Assembly: GCA_034114085.1 (NCBI GenBank)
Contig: JAXEWB010000058.1
Span: 1-64,000, forward strand
Direction of reading: 5' to 3'
DNA: 64,000 nt
Source of the DNA: Spiro-02 sp034114085
GTDB taxonomy: Bacteria > Spirochaetota > Spirochaetia > Sphaerochaetales > Sphaerochaetaceae
The notes below the pieces were generated by a model, which ran no database searches, was not told the origin of the DNA, and worked only from the letters and a program-made list of their open reading frames with translations. Position numbers and translations under genes: made by a program. Below are positions 6,808 to 16,700 of this stretch, in pieces. How positions within the stretch are numbered: position 1 is the first letter of the stretch; every line of letters begins with the position of its first letter.

Positions 6808-8196
6808 ATGAACATACATGGAAAGTGCATCATGATAGTATTGTCCTTCGCCCTGTTCTTGGGAGTTCTTGCTGGATGTACCAGAGCAGAATCATCGGCC
6901 ACAGCGCCGGTCGTTACTGAGGAAGAGGTGGTCCTCACTATCGCCGGCGGCTGGCTGGACTGCCGGGCTTTGGATGAGGCGGCCAATGCATTCTCTGCGA
7001 AGTATCCGAACTGTACGATTGTATATGAGTATCTTCAGGACTATTACAAGTCCCTGGAAAAAAGAATGGCGGGAGAATCTCCTGTAGATGTTTTCTTTAC
7101 GACCAATATTCAGGATGGTTCAGCACTGTTGCCCTATGCTCTGGATTTGAACAACCGCGAGGATCTTGATTTGTCCGATACGTTTGACGGTCTGATCGAG
7201 AACTTCATGTTTCGTGAAGAGTCCGGTGAGAATACAAAATTGTACGCCATACCCTTGGGCGCCGAGATGCGCGGTCTGTATGTAAACAAGACATTGCTTT
7301 CGAGTCTGAATCTGGATGTGCCGACCGACCAGGCATCGTTGCTTGCCGCTTGTGCGGCGCTACAGGAGCACGGCTATATCCCATTCCATGGAAATCCCGG
7401 TAATTTTGCCCAGATGCTCATATATCCATGGATCTGCAACCTCATTACAAACGCCGGCGATCCGCAAGCCGCCCATGACAGGGTCGATGCTTGCGAACCT
7501 GGGTTGAGCGAGATGTTCCGAAAGCCGTATGAATTTCTCTATCTGCTGGTGGAGAACGACTATTATGACTATAAGACGGTACAAAGTGATCTGGGGCTGT
7601 TTACCGATACCACGGATGAAGCCTATGCCCGTAATTTTTTGAATGTCGTGCGTCAGGGCGATACTTGGATGAAAGCCGATGATATGGGCCGAGTGCCTTT
7701 CCTGCCGTCCCCCATATCGTTGCAGACCGTAATCAACAAGACGAAAGAAGACTATCATAGTGAAATCGAGTATGTGTTCATTCTTGCGCCGGTGGGTGAA
7801 AATGGAGGCTACGCCTATCTTTCTCCCGCTCATGGCATCGCCGTAAACAAACTTTCAGCCAATACGGAATGGGCTGTGAAATTCCTGAATTTCCTGTTTC
7901 AGCCGGAGAACAATGAAGCGTTTGCCAAGACATTCAATGTGATTCCCAATACGAAGGAAGCTTTTTCCTATATCAAGACGCTCTATGACATTCCAGAAAG
8001 CTATATCATGCACCTGGGTCAAGTGACGTTCAGTTACGGCTTCTACGAGATGTTACAACCAAGCCTGACGGATATTTCAAAGGCGAACAACCCCAAGTAC
8101 ATGGGAACCGACGAGAACGGAAAACTGGTGCTCTATCCCTTCGGGCATTATATGGAAGAATTGGAGGCCGCCATACAGGAGCGACAGAAAAAATGA
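6808..8196 (+). CDS. Extracellular solute-binding lipoprotein (family 1, ABC-type)
   Basis: 462 residues from the ATG at 6808 (AAGGGGGAGA upstream; the longer frame from 6784 lacks a ribosome site). A lipoprotein signal ends LGVLAGC, with the lipidated Cys near residue 24. The rest follows the sugar-type periplasmic binding plan (ALDEAANAFSAKYPNCTIVY near the start; AIPLGAEMRGLYVNKTLL; NNEAFAKTFNVIPNTKEAF near the end). No permease or ATPase accompanies it. Its stop overlaps the start of a membrane sensor kinase (ATGA), so it most likely acts as the ligand-binding partner of that sensor at the membrane rather than in transport. The ligand is unknown; a carbohydrate is only a family guess. Confidence 0.85.
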   Translation: MNIHGKCIMIVLSFALFLGVLAGCTRAESSATAPVVTEEEVVLTIAGGWLDCRALDEAANAFSAKYPNCTIVYEYLQDYYKSLEKRMAGESPVDVFFTTNIQDGSALLPYALDLNNREDLDLSDTFDGLIENFMFREESGENTKLYAIPLGAEMRGLYVNKTLLSSLNLDVPTDQASLLAACAALQEHGYIPFHGNPGNFAQMLIYPWICNLITNAGDPQAAHDRVDACEPGLSEMFRKPYEFLYLLVENDYYDYKTVQSDLGLFTDTTDEAYARNFLNVVRQGDTWMKADDMGRVPFLPSPISLQTVINKTKEDYHSEIEYVFILAPVGENGGYAYLSPAHGIAVNKLSANTEWAVKFLNFLFQPENNEAFAKTFNVIPNTKEAFSYIKTLYDIPESYIMHLGQVTFSYGFYEMLQPSLTDISKANNPKYMGTDENGKLVLYPFGHYMEELEAAIQERQKK

Positions 8197-10388
8197 CGGA
8201 CGAATTTACACATAGGCCGGTTTTGGAACGCCGTACGTTTTCATTGGTCGTCATTATCTTGAATATCGTACTGCTGCTTTTCGCGGTTCTTTCTTATGGG
8301 CGTTATATTTCAGCCTATCGGGAACGGCTCAGGGAAGAGAATCTGGGAAATATCGCCAACTTGAACCAATCGTCCGCTCTGAATGCGACCGTGTTGATCA
8401 GTAGTTGGAATATCAAGCTGGAGGATATTGCACAGTATATCGGTCAGTATGACATGACATACCGTGAGGCGTTGTCTGTCATTGAACAATCAAACTCCAG
8501 TATGGACCGTCAGTTTGAACTTATCGACGGGGGCTATACTGGATATCTGGCGCTACGAGATGAAAACGGTGCGTTCATCCCCCTCGACTATCGAAAGCCG
8601 GCATATGCCGATTTGCAAAAAGCCCTTGACGATATGCAGGACTCCGCTTATGACGACATCCGTTTCGTACCGGAGTTCACCGATAGTAGTACCGCGTTGA
8701 AGTATTTTGCGATCTATCGGCATCTTCCGCTGAAAGACGAAAACGGCACGACAAAAATCTATACGCTGCTACTGGCGACCAAAGCTCGTGATGTTCTGGC
8801 GGTTTTCAATAGTCTGAATGATTTTACCGGGCAATCGACCGTGCTGATGGACGGGACGGGCAACTATATCGTCAGCAACAACGATTTCAAGTCGACTAAT
8901 TTCTTTCAGTATCTATACGTCTACAATGACCTGACGTTGGATCAACGCAATGACATTGAACGGGAGATTGCCGCCAACGGACGCGGGGAGCTGTACTTCA
9001 AGAATGCGAAGGGGCAGGAATGCGTTTTTCGTTATGACCGCATGACGACCAACAATTGGTATTGCGTGACCTGTGTTCCGCTTGCTTCGTTCCGCACGCC
9101 GATTTTCACTATCAATTATGCCATTTACGCTGTAGTCGCATTGTTCCTGGTGCTGGTCATGGATCTGGCGTGGCTGCAACATATGAATCGGCGTTTGCGC
9201 GTCAGCGTGCTTCGGGAAAAGGAGGCGAGCGATGCAAAAACCGACTTCCTGTCACGAATGAGCCATGATATCCGCACACCGCTCAACGGCATCATCGGAC
9301 TTACCACACTGGCGTTGAACGAGGACCTTCCTCCCTTGATACGGGAGTATTTGGAGAATATCAAAGTGTCGGGGCAATTCCTTGCGGGCTTGGTGAACGA
9401 TATCCTTGATCTGAGCAAGGTGGAAAGCGGCAAGGCGGAGCTTCATCCTGAACCATACTCCTGTCGTGACCTGTGCAAGTATGTGGAAGCCGTGGTGATA
9501 CCGTTGTGCAAGGATAAAGGGCTTGATTTTCGCATATCCCCGCCAGATAACGCGCCCCCGGTATTGTTGGACCGTTTGCGATTCAATCAGATTATCTTCA
9601 ATCTTCTGTCTAATGCGGTGAAATATACGCCTGCCGGCGGATTGATTGAGTTCTATTGGGAAAGGACGGAACTTTCACAAGATCGGGTCATCCTCAGCTT
9701 CACAGTGCGGGACGACGGCATAGGGATGAGTGAAGAATTCCAAAGGCATATGTTTGAGTCCTTTACGCAGGAACGTTCGCAGACCGCGGATAGCGGTTCC
9801 GGACTAGGTCTTTCCATTGTCAACAGCCTGGTAAAGCTGATGCACGGGCGGATCAGCGTGGAAAGCAAGCTGGGAAAGGGATCGGCTTTTGTCGTACAGC
9901 TGGAAACTACTGTATGCAGGACGGGCTACAGTGTTCCCCAGGAAATCGTAATCGTGAAGTTGGACGGCAGGCGCGTCCTTCTGTGCGAGGACAACCGAAT
10001 CAACATCATGGTAGCTCAACGAATGCTTGAATCATGGGGTATGCTCGTGGATGTCGCTGAAAACGGCAGGGTTTGTGTAAAGCTCTTCTCGGAGTCCCCG
10101 CTTGATACATATGATGCTGTTCTGATGGATGTCATCATGCCGGAAATGGATGGTTTAAGCGCAACGCGCGCCATCCGCGCGTTGGACAGACCTGATGCCG
10201 CGACTGTGCCGATTATCGCCATGACCGCGAACGCCTACGATTCCGATGTACAGAATTGCCTCGATGCTGGTATGAATGCGCATCTTGGCAAGCCTATTGA
10301 TCAAGAGCGGCTTCAGACCTTGCTGTCTACGCTTGTCGGCGGCATGAAGGAACAGTCGGCTTCTGGTAGTGCGCCAGCAAGAACGTAA
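8193..10388 (+). CDS. Membrane hybrid sensor histidine kinase (Cache-HisKA-HATPase-REC)
   Basis: 731 residues. TM1 ~16-38, an extracytoplasmic Cache-like region ~40-300, TM2 ~303-326. HisKA follows with MSHDIRTPLNG (phospho-His ~358), an ATPase with N-box NLLSNAVKY (~472), DDGIGM and GSGLGLSI, then a C-terminal receiver with acidic CEDN, phospho-Asp ~645 in LMDVIMPEMDG, and the Lys of GKPID. It should sense an outside signal, probably via the solute-binding lipoprotein whose stop overlaps its start, and pass phosphate from His to its own receiver and on to an HPt protein. Three HPt genes lie downstream. The protein looks intact. Confidence 0.92.
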   Translation: MTDEFTHRPVLERRTFSLVVIILNIVLLLFAVLSYGRYISAYRERLREENLGNIANLNQSSALNATVLISSWNIKLEDIAQYIGQYDMTYREALSVIEQSNSSMDRQFELIDGGYTGYLALRDENGAFIPLDYRKPAYADLQKALDDMQDSAYDDIRFVPEFTDSSTALKYFAIYRHLPLKDENGTTKIYTLLLATKARDVLAVFNSLNDFTGQSTVLMDGTGNYIVSNNDFKSTNFFQYLYVYNDLTLDQRNDIEREIAANGRGELYFKNAKGQECVFRYDRMTTNNWYCVTCVPLASFRTPIFTINYAIYAVVALFLVLVMDLAWLQHMNRRLRVSVLREKEASDAKTDFLSRMSHDIRTPLNGIIGLTTLALNEDLPPLIREYLENIKVSGQFLAGLVNDILDLSKVESGKAELHPEPYSCRDLCKYVEAVVIPLCKDKGLDFRISPPDNAPPVLLDRLRFNQIIFNLLSNAVKYTPAGGLIEFYWERTELSQDRVILSFTVRDDGIGMSEEFQRHMFESFTQERSQTADSGSGLGLSIVNSLVKLMHGRISVESKLGKGSAFVVQLETTVCRTGYSVPQEIVIVKLDGRRVLLCEDNRINIMVAQRMLESWGMLVDVAENGRVCVKLFSESPLDTYDAVLMDVIMPEMDGLSATRAIRALDRPDAATVPIIAMTANAYDSDVQNCLDAGMNAHLGKPIDQERLQTLLSTLVGGMKEQSASGSAPART

Positions 10389-10401
10389 AGAGGATGAACC
10401 G

Positions 10402-13400
10402 ATGACTATCACCACCCCTGTCACGACCCTCAAAAACGATGTTCAAAGGCTTCTCGACAATCTGCCGTGCGGTGCGGCGCTCTATGAATTTGATGGAGAA
10501 GCATTGACCGCGGTCCATCTGAACCTGCGGTATCGAGAATTGGTCGGTCGTGACTTGGTTGATTTGTCGCATGTTTCTGTACTCCACCCCGTACATCCGG
10601 ACGACCGGGCGGCTATGGTCGAAGAATTGAAGCTCGCCATCGCCGAAAAACGGGATTTTGACCGCGATGTCCGTATTCTGTATGGCGACGGTCCGGAGGT
10701 GTACCGCATGTTTCATGTCACGGCCCGGATCATCCCCAAGGAGGAGGACGGCATATATTCGGTCTATGCGACCTATACTCAACTTGAAGATGAAACGCTG
10801 GCATACCAGGCGATGCTTCCAGTCGTATTGTCGGCGGTTATCGCCACATCCTCCGATCCGTGTTTCGTCAAGGACCGCAACTATCGGTATATCTGCTGCA
10901 ATCGTCTTTTCGCACGGCTTGCTGGTTTTCTCGATGAAAAAGAAATCGTAGGGAAAACGGATTATGACCTCGTGAGCAGGGATTATGCGGATATCTATCG
11001 TGCGGAAGATGAGCGGATACTCGCAAGCAAACAGGCGAAACTCAATTTTGAAGCCCGGATGCCGGTTCTGGATGGTTCCTTCCGTTACAACAGCACATCG
11101 AAATATCCATTGCTGGATTCCCAGGGGAATGTCGTCGGCATCTATTGTGAAACGCGGGACGTCACGACGGTGCGCCGGCTCGATTCGCAGCTCAAGCTTC
11201 TGACCGACAGCATCCAGTGCGGTCTCGCCACCTATAGATATTCCATCGGCAATATTGAAATGGTCTATTGCAATGATGGATTTGTCAAATTGTTCGGCTA
11301 TGCCCGGGAAGGATACCTGGAAATCAGCGCCGGCAATCCCCTGGGCCGGGTTTTTGAGGAAGACATCCCTGAACTCATGGCGCAGCTCGACGCCTTGCTG
11401 CGCGGCGATGCTTCGTTGGAGCGGGTCTGCCGTATACATGTGAACGGCGGCGGGTACAAATGGATCAGCTACAAAGGAGTGGTCGCAGGCCGAAGCGAGG
11501 GCTCGGTGACGGTGAACGTTGTACTGCTGGATGTAACCGAGCTTCAGGAATCCATGGAACGGCTGCGTATCAGTGCGGACGAGCATCGCCTGGCCATGGA
11601 GCATACCGGGAATGTCGTCTGCCGCTTTACCATAGCCGACCGGACGCTCACCATGACGCCGGAAGTCGCCGCCTTGCGCGGATTGCCGGAAAAAGTCATG
11701 GACATGCCGTTCGGTATGGTCCGTCTGGGGAAGATAGCGTCTGATAGTGAAAAGACATATGTCGATTTCTATGAAAAGCTCATTCATGGCGAGGAGCACA
11801 GCGACATGGTCTTTCATACGCTGGTACCTGGCGGCTGGCGGTGGCTGGAGGGGCATGCTTCAACGATCTTTTCCGCGGATGGGAATCCTGTTTCCGCGGT
11901 CGTATCCTTTGTGGACGTAACGGACCAGTTGGAAAAGGAAGCGGTGTACAAAAAATGGCAACAATCCTTTGCTGACAAGGATTTCGGGTCCTATACGTTG
12001 TTCCGTTGCAATCTGAGCAAGGACGCCTCCTTTGATACGATTGAGGGAGGGCTTTTGAAAATCTCGTTCAATCCGGACCTCCTGACGTTTAACGAACGTA
12101 CCGCGGAATATGTACAGCGATTTGTCTTTGATGAGGATCGTGAGCGGTATGCCGCGTTCCTCAATTCGGACACGCTGCTTGCGAATTATTATCGTGGAAA
12201 ACGCTCCGGCCTGCTTGAATATCGGGAGAAGCTACCGGACGGCGCCGTAAGATGGCTTCATCTTTCTGTCGATCTTGTGGAATATCCTAATTCCACAGAT
12301 GTGGAAGCGTATCTCATGTATGAAAATATCGACGACAGCAAGCGTGAGGAGCTGTTGACTATCGAGCGCGCGGAAAAAGACCCATTGACCGGCGTACTCA
12401 ACAGGGCGACCTTTGCGGCGTGGGCGGAGCAACTCATCGCTACTGCCAGGCCGGAGACGAAACATGCTCTGCTGATGCTCGATATCGATGGATTCAAGCT
12501 GGTCAACGATGTATTCGGTCACGCCGCCGGGGATCAGGCTCTCGTCGACATAGCCCGTCTCATGCGTTCTTCTTTGCGCCGTGGCGATTTGCTGGGTCGG
12601 CTTGGCGGGGACGAATTTGTCGTGTTCTTGAGAGATGTCGAAAATGATGCCGCAATAGCGAAAAAAGCCAGACAGCTGTGCTCCTTGGTCAAAAAGGCTT
12701 TCAGTGTGGAGGTTCAGATATCGGGAAGCATTGGAGTCGCGGTCTGCCCACGGGACGGTACGGACTTCGACTCGCTATATAGAAAGGTCGACATGGCTCT
12801 GTACCATGTGAAGGGGTCTGGAAAAAACAATTATGCGTTCTATCATGAAACCATGGACAATGAACATCTGGAGCTGACCGCGGAAGCGCATGATTGTCCG
12901 GATATTTCCAAAATGGAGAAAAAACGGCGCATGCTCATTGTCGATGACAACAAGATCGATTATGCGTTCCTGTGCAATTTGTTCAAGGATGAGTTCACCA
13001 TTGAAAAAGCGAAGGATGGCGTCTCTGCGCTGATTCGCCTCAGGCATTATGGGATGGCGATTTCCGTTGTCCTTCTTGACCTGATGATGCCCGGCATGGA
13101 TGGTTTCGCAGTTTTGGAAAAGATGCGGAGCAGTCTGGAACTTCGGTCCATTCCCGTTGTGGTCGTCAGCGGTTCCGAGGATCGGGAAACAAGTCTCCGG
13201 GCGATCAGAAGCGGTGCGTCGGACTTCGTTACGAAACCCGTCGATGCGGATTTGCTTCGCATCCGCGTTCAATCGGTCATTAGCAAAGCTGAAAATGAGC
13301 GTCTGCGTGCGCAGAACAGTTTCCTGGAGATCGAGGAGGCCGAACTCGCCAAGTACCGGATGGCCTATGAGCATATGGGAATCGTGCTTATTGGCCTTGA

Positions 13401-13719
13401 CTGGGTGAATGGAACCTTTACCTATGATCCCTCCATTTCTGAATTCATCTCTGGAATCTGGGACAATCGTACACTATGGCATATCCTGCTTTCTGATATG
13501 GTGACGGATGTCCTGACAGTCCAGGCAATGCAGAATCTTGTCCATGATATCGCGGAGGACCGGCACCGCATGAAAGGCGGGATGATGGTGAATCTGGCGA
13601 CTCCGATGAAGGGGACGCGTCGCTTTCACATGAATGTATACAAACAGGTAGACGAATGTCAGTTGGCGCGCAGACTTGTCATCACGCTGCAATGCGGGGA
13701 AGGTGATTCAGTGGACTGA
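10402..13719 (+). CDS. PAS-array diguanylate cyclase with C-terminal receiver domain
   Basis: 1105 residues from ATG 10402 (AAAGAGG upstream; an in-frame ATG at 10369 lies inside the preceding gene). Four to five PAS-like modules span ~15-650. GGDEF domain ~655-815: GRLGGDEFVVF is intact, and the inhibitory I-site RRGD lies five residues before it, so c-di-GMP synthesis with product inhibition is expected. A receiver follows (~835-960: LIVDDN, LLDLMMPGMDG with phospho-Asp ~892, SGSED, TKPVD), then a C-terminal PAS-like segment to 1105. Having the receiver after the GGDEF is unusual. No membrane segment is present, so it is cytosolic. Its stop overlaps the next start (TGATG). Confidence 0.9.
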   Translation: MTITTPVTTLKNDVQRLLDNLPCGAALYEFDGEALTAVHLNLRYRELVGRDLVDLSHVSVLHPVHPDDRAAMVEELKLAIAEKRDFDRDVRILYGDGPEVYRMFHVTARIIPKEEDGIYSVYATYTQLEDETLAYQAMLPVVLSAVIATSSDPCFVKDRNYRYICCNRLFARLAGFLDEKEIVGKTDYDLVSRDYADIYRAEDERILASKQAKLNFEARMPVLDGSFRYNSTSKYPLLDSQGNVVGIYCETRDVTTVRRLDSQLKLLTDSIQCGLATYRYSIGNIEMVYCNDGFVKLFGYAREGYLEISAGNPLGRVFEEDIPELMAQLDALLRGDASLERVCRIHVNGGGYKWISYKGVVAGRSEGSVTVNVVLLDVTELQESMERLRISADEHRLAMEHTGNVVCRFTIADRTLTMTPEVAALRGLPEKVMDMPFGMVRLGKIASDSEKTYVDFYEKLIHGEEHSDMVFHTLVPGGWRWLEGHASTIFSADGNPVSAVVSFVDVTDQLEKEAVYKKWQQSFADKDFGSYTLFRCNLSKDASFDTIEGGLLKISFNPDLLTFNERTAEYVQRFVFDEDRERYAAFLNSDTLLANYYRGKRSGLLEYREKLPDGAVRWLHLSVDLVEYPNSTDVEAYLMYENIDDSKREELLTIERAEKDPLTGVLNRATFAAWAEQLIATARPETKHALLMLDIDGFKLVNDVFGHAAGDQALVDIARLMRSSLRRGDLLGRLGGDEFVVFLRDVENDAAIAKKARQLCSLVKKAFSVEVQISGSIGVAVCPRDGTDFDSLYRKVDMALYHVKGSGKNNYAFYHETMDNEHLELTAEAHDCPDISKMEKKRRMLIVDDNKIDYAFLCNLFKDEFTIEKAKDGVSALIRLRHYGMAISVVLLDLMMPGMDGFAVLEKMRSSLELRSIPVVVVSGSEDRETSLRAIRSGASDFVTKPVDADLLRIRVQSVISKAENERLRAQNSFLEIEEAELAKYRMAYEHMGIVLIGLDWVNGTFTYDPSISEFISGIWDNRTLWHILLSDMVTDVLTVQAMQNLVHDIAEDRHRMKGGMMVNLATPMKGTRRFHMNVYKQVDECQLARRLVITLQCGEGDSVD

Positions 13720-16700
13720 TGGAGAACTGGTCAAAGTGGAAATTGGCAATGAAGCACTGTTTTCAGGAGGCTCGTAGGATGCGAAGGATGTTGTTGGTCG
13801 TCGATGATATCGAGACGAACAGAGAAATACTGAAAAAGATACTTGGTGATGAATATGATATTATAGAGGCGTCCGACGGCGCCGAGGCTATTTCCGTCAT
13901 GAAGGGAAACAGCGGAACGCTTTCGGCTGTGCTCCTGGATCTTGTCATGCCTGTAATGAATGGCTTTGAGGTTCTGGCACGGATGCGGGGAGAGCCCCAG
14001 CTTTCCCATATTCCCGTCATTGTGACGACCGGACGGACGGAAGATGAATCCGAGGTCCAGGCATTGTCATTGGGAGCCAACGACTATATTACGAAACCAT
14101 ACAATTCCACGATCATCAAACACCGCATCCGCAACATGATCAAGTTGCGCGAGACTGCCGCGACTATCAATATGTTGCAAAGGGACATGCTTACCGGGTT
14201 GTACAATCGTGAGATTTTCTTTGAAAAAGCGAAGGAGATGATAGCGAAAAAGCCTGTGGGATATTATGTCATGGCCTCGTTCAATATTGACAATTTCAAG
14301 GTAATCAACGATCAGTACGGTACGGACAAAGGCGACTTGGTACTTAAGCATGTGGCTGATTGCCTTGACCGTTGCATGAAGCTGTTGAACGGAATCTGTT
14401 GCCGTGTCACGGCGGATAACTTTGCTGTACTCTATCCCAGCGAAGCCATGGATTCAGAGGTCCTGGCGAAGTGCCATCAGAAGATAGCCGCTCCCGAATG
14501 TCTCGGCCGGTCGTTCGGCGTGCGGATTGGACGCTATGTGGTGACGGACCCGGCCATTTCCGCCAGCGCCATGTATGATCGGGCTACCGTAGCTGAAATG
14601 TCGGTAAAAGGCCGGTATGATGTCTTTATCGCACAGTATGACGAGTCCATGCTGTTGCGCATGCTGCGGGAACAGGAAATCGTCAATGAAATGAACGGCG
14701 CGCTGGCGGAAGGTCAGTTCGAGATTTGGTTTCAGCCTCAATTCAATCATTCTTCTGGCGCGCTCATTGGCGCGGAGGCGCTTGTTCGTTGGTGTCATCC
14801 GCGGAAAGGGCTTGTGTCTCCCGGGGAATTCATCCCCGTGTTTGAACGAAACGGTTTTGTATATGAACTGGACAAGTATGTGTGGGATCAGGCCTGCCGC
14901 AACCTTCGCAAGTGGTTGGATGCCGGGCGTGATCCGCTCCCCATTTCCGTCAACATCTCGCGCTATGACCTGTTTCAGGAGGATTTGCTCGACAGTATCA
15001 CTAGGTTGGTTTCCAGATATGACCTGCCTACCGAGTTGCTTCGGTTTGAAATCACGGAATCCGCATTCGCCGGTGCGTCTGACCGGATCATTGATGTCGT
15101 GGAGATGTTGAAAGGCAAAGGGTTTATTGTCGAGATTGACGATTTCGGTAGCGGTTATTCCTCTCTCAACATCTTGAAGGACGTCCCTGCGGATATTCTG
15201 AAGCTGGATATGCGTTTTCTGGAAAGCGGACGGAATCCGGCGCGTGGCGGGAATATCCTGGAGTCCGTCGTGCGTATGGCCAAATGGCTGGGAATGCCGG
15301 TTATCGCCGAAGGCGTTGAGACGATTGAGCAAGCCGAATTTCTTAAATCCATCGGCTGTTACTATATCCAGGGCTACCTGTACGCTCGACCGATGCCGCT
15401 TGCCGACTATGAGGCGTTTGTCAATGACTATGAGAAAGAACGGGAAATGTTTGCCCTGAAAACGATGGAAAACCTTGACAACAACACCTTTTGGGATCCG
15501 AAATCATTGGAAACGCTCATTTTTAATTGTTATGTGGGAGGTGCATGCATCTATGAGTATTACGATGGCAAAATAGAATTGCTGCGCATCAATGAAAACT
15601 ATATCCATGAACTTGGGGTGGACTCACTTTCGGAGGCGGAGGTTCTGGAACTTGATTTGAGTCGGTATATGGACGAAGAAAACAAGGCGCTTATGCTGGA
15701 GAACATTACTTGTGCGATCCAAACCGGCAAAGAATCCAACTGCGAGGTCTGTCTGTCGAATTTGCCCGGATCAGGTTCGCTCACCTATATCCTTACTGCC
15801 GTCAGGGTAATAGCAACGGTTGGTTCATGCCATCTTCTCTATTGTTCCGTCATCAACATGACTGCGCTCAGGGAGGCTGAACAGAAAGAAAAAAAGGCCT
15901 ACGACCAGATGCGGGCTGTCATGGATGATGTTCCCGGCGGTTTTTGCCAGATGCAGGTGTTGCCGGACAGAACTGTGAAAATCGTATATGTGAATGAAGG
16001 CTTCTGCAAACTGGTGGATATGGAAAAGAAAGAAGTCATGGCTTTGTATGGCGTCGATGTTTTTATAGGTTTGCATCCACAGGACAGGATGGTTGTCAGG
16101 GAAGCCTATAGAAAGGACGCTTCAAAAACCGGACAGCTTCATATACGGTGCAGGATACGGCATGGCAAGTCTGGATATATCTGGACCATGTTGTTCGGCC
16201 GTATCACACAGACGGAATCCGGAGAAGTATTTGTAAACGCCTATTATACGGATGTCACGGAACCGTCGTGCCTTGAAGACCAACGCCGTGACCAGCTGGA
16301 CAACCTTCCATGTGGCACTGCGCTATATGCCTACTCAGAAGGTACGCTGAAGATTGACCATCTGAACAAACGATATCGTGAGCTTGTGGGACGCGCACTG
16401 GATGATCCAGCCACGGCATCCGTACTCAATGTCGTACATCCTGCGGACAGGACTCCCTTCATGGAGGAAATCAAGACGGCCATCGCTGAAAAGCGTGATA
16501 TCATGTGTACGATTCGGCTTTGCTATGCGGATACGAAGAATGTATACCGCACCTTCCAGGTCAATGGCCGCGCTGTAGAAAACAACGATGGTACATTTTC
16601 CATATATGCTACATTCCTTCTAGTTTCAGCGGAAGAAGCGATGCTTCAAAAATTATTGCCGCAGATCCTTGACGCTATCATGGATTCCACTACCGATCTA

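Noticed and set aside
10327..11856. 509-codon minus-strand open frame
   Set aside because: It lies wholly antisense to the PAS-array cyclase, whose domains are clear. The antisense frame has no recognisable motif and is a codon-bias shadow.
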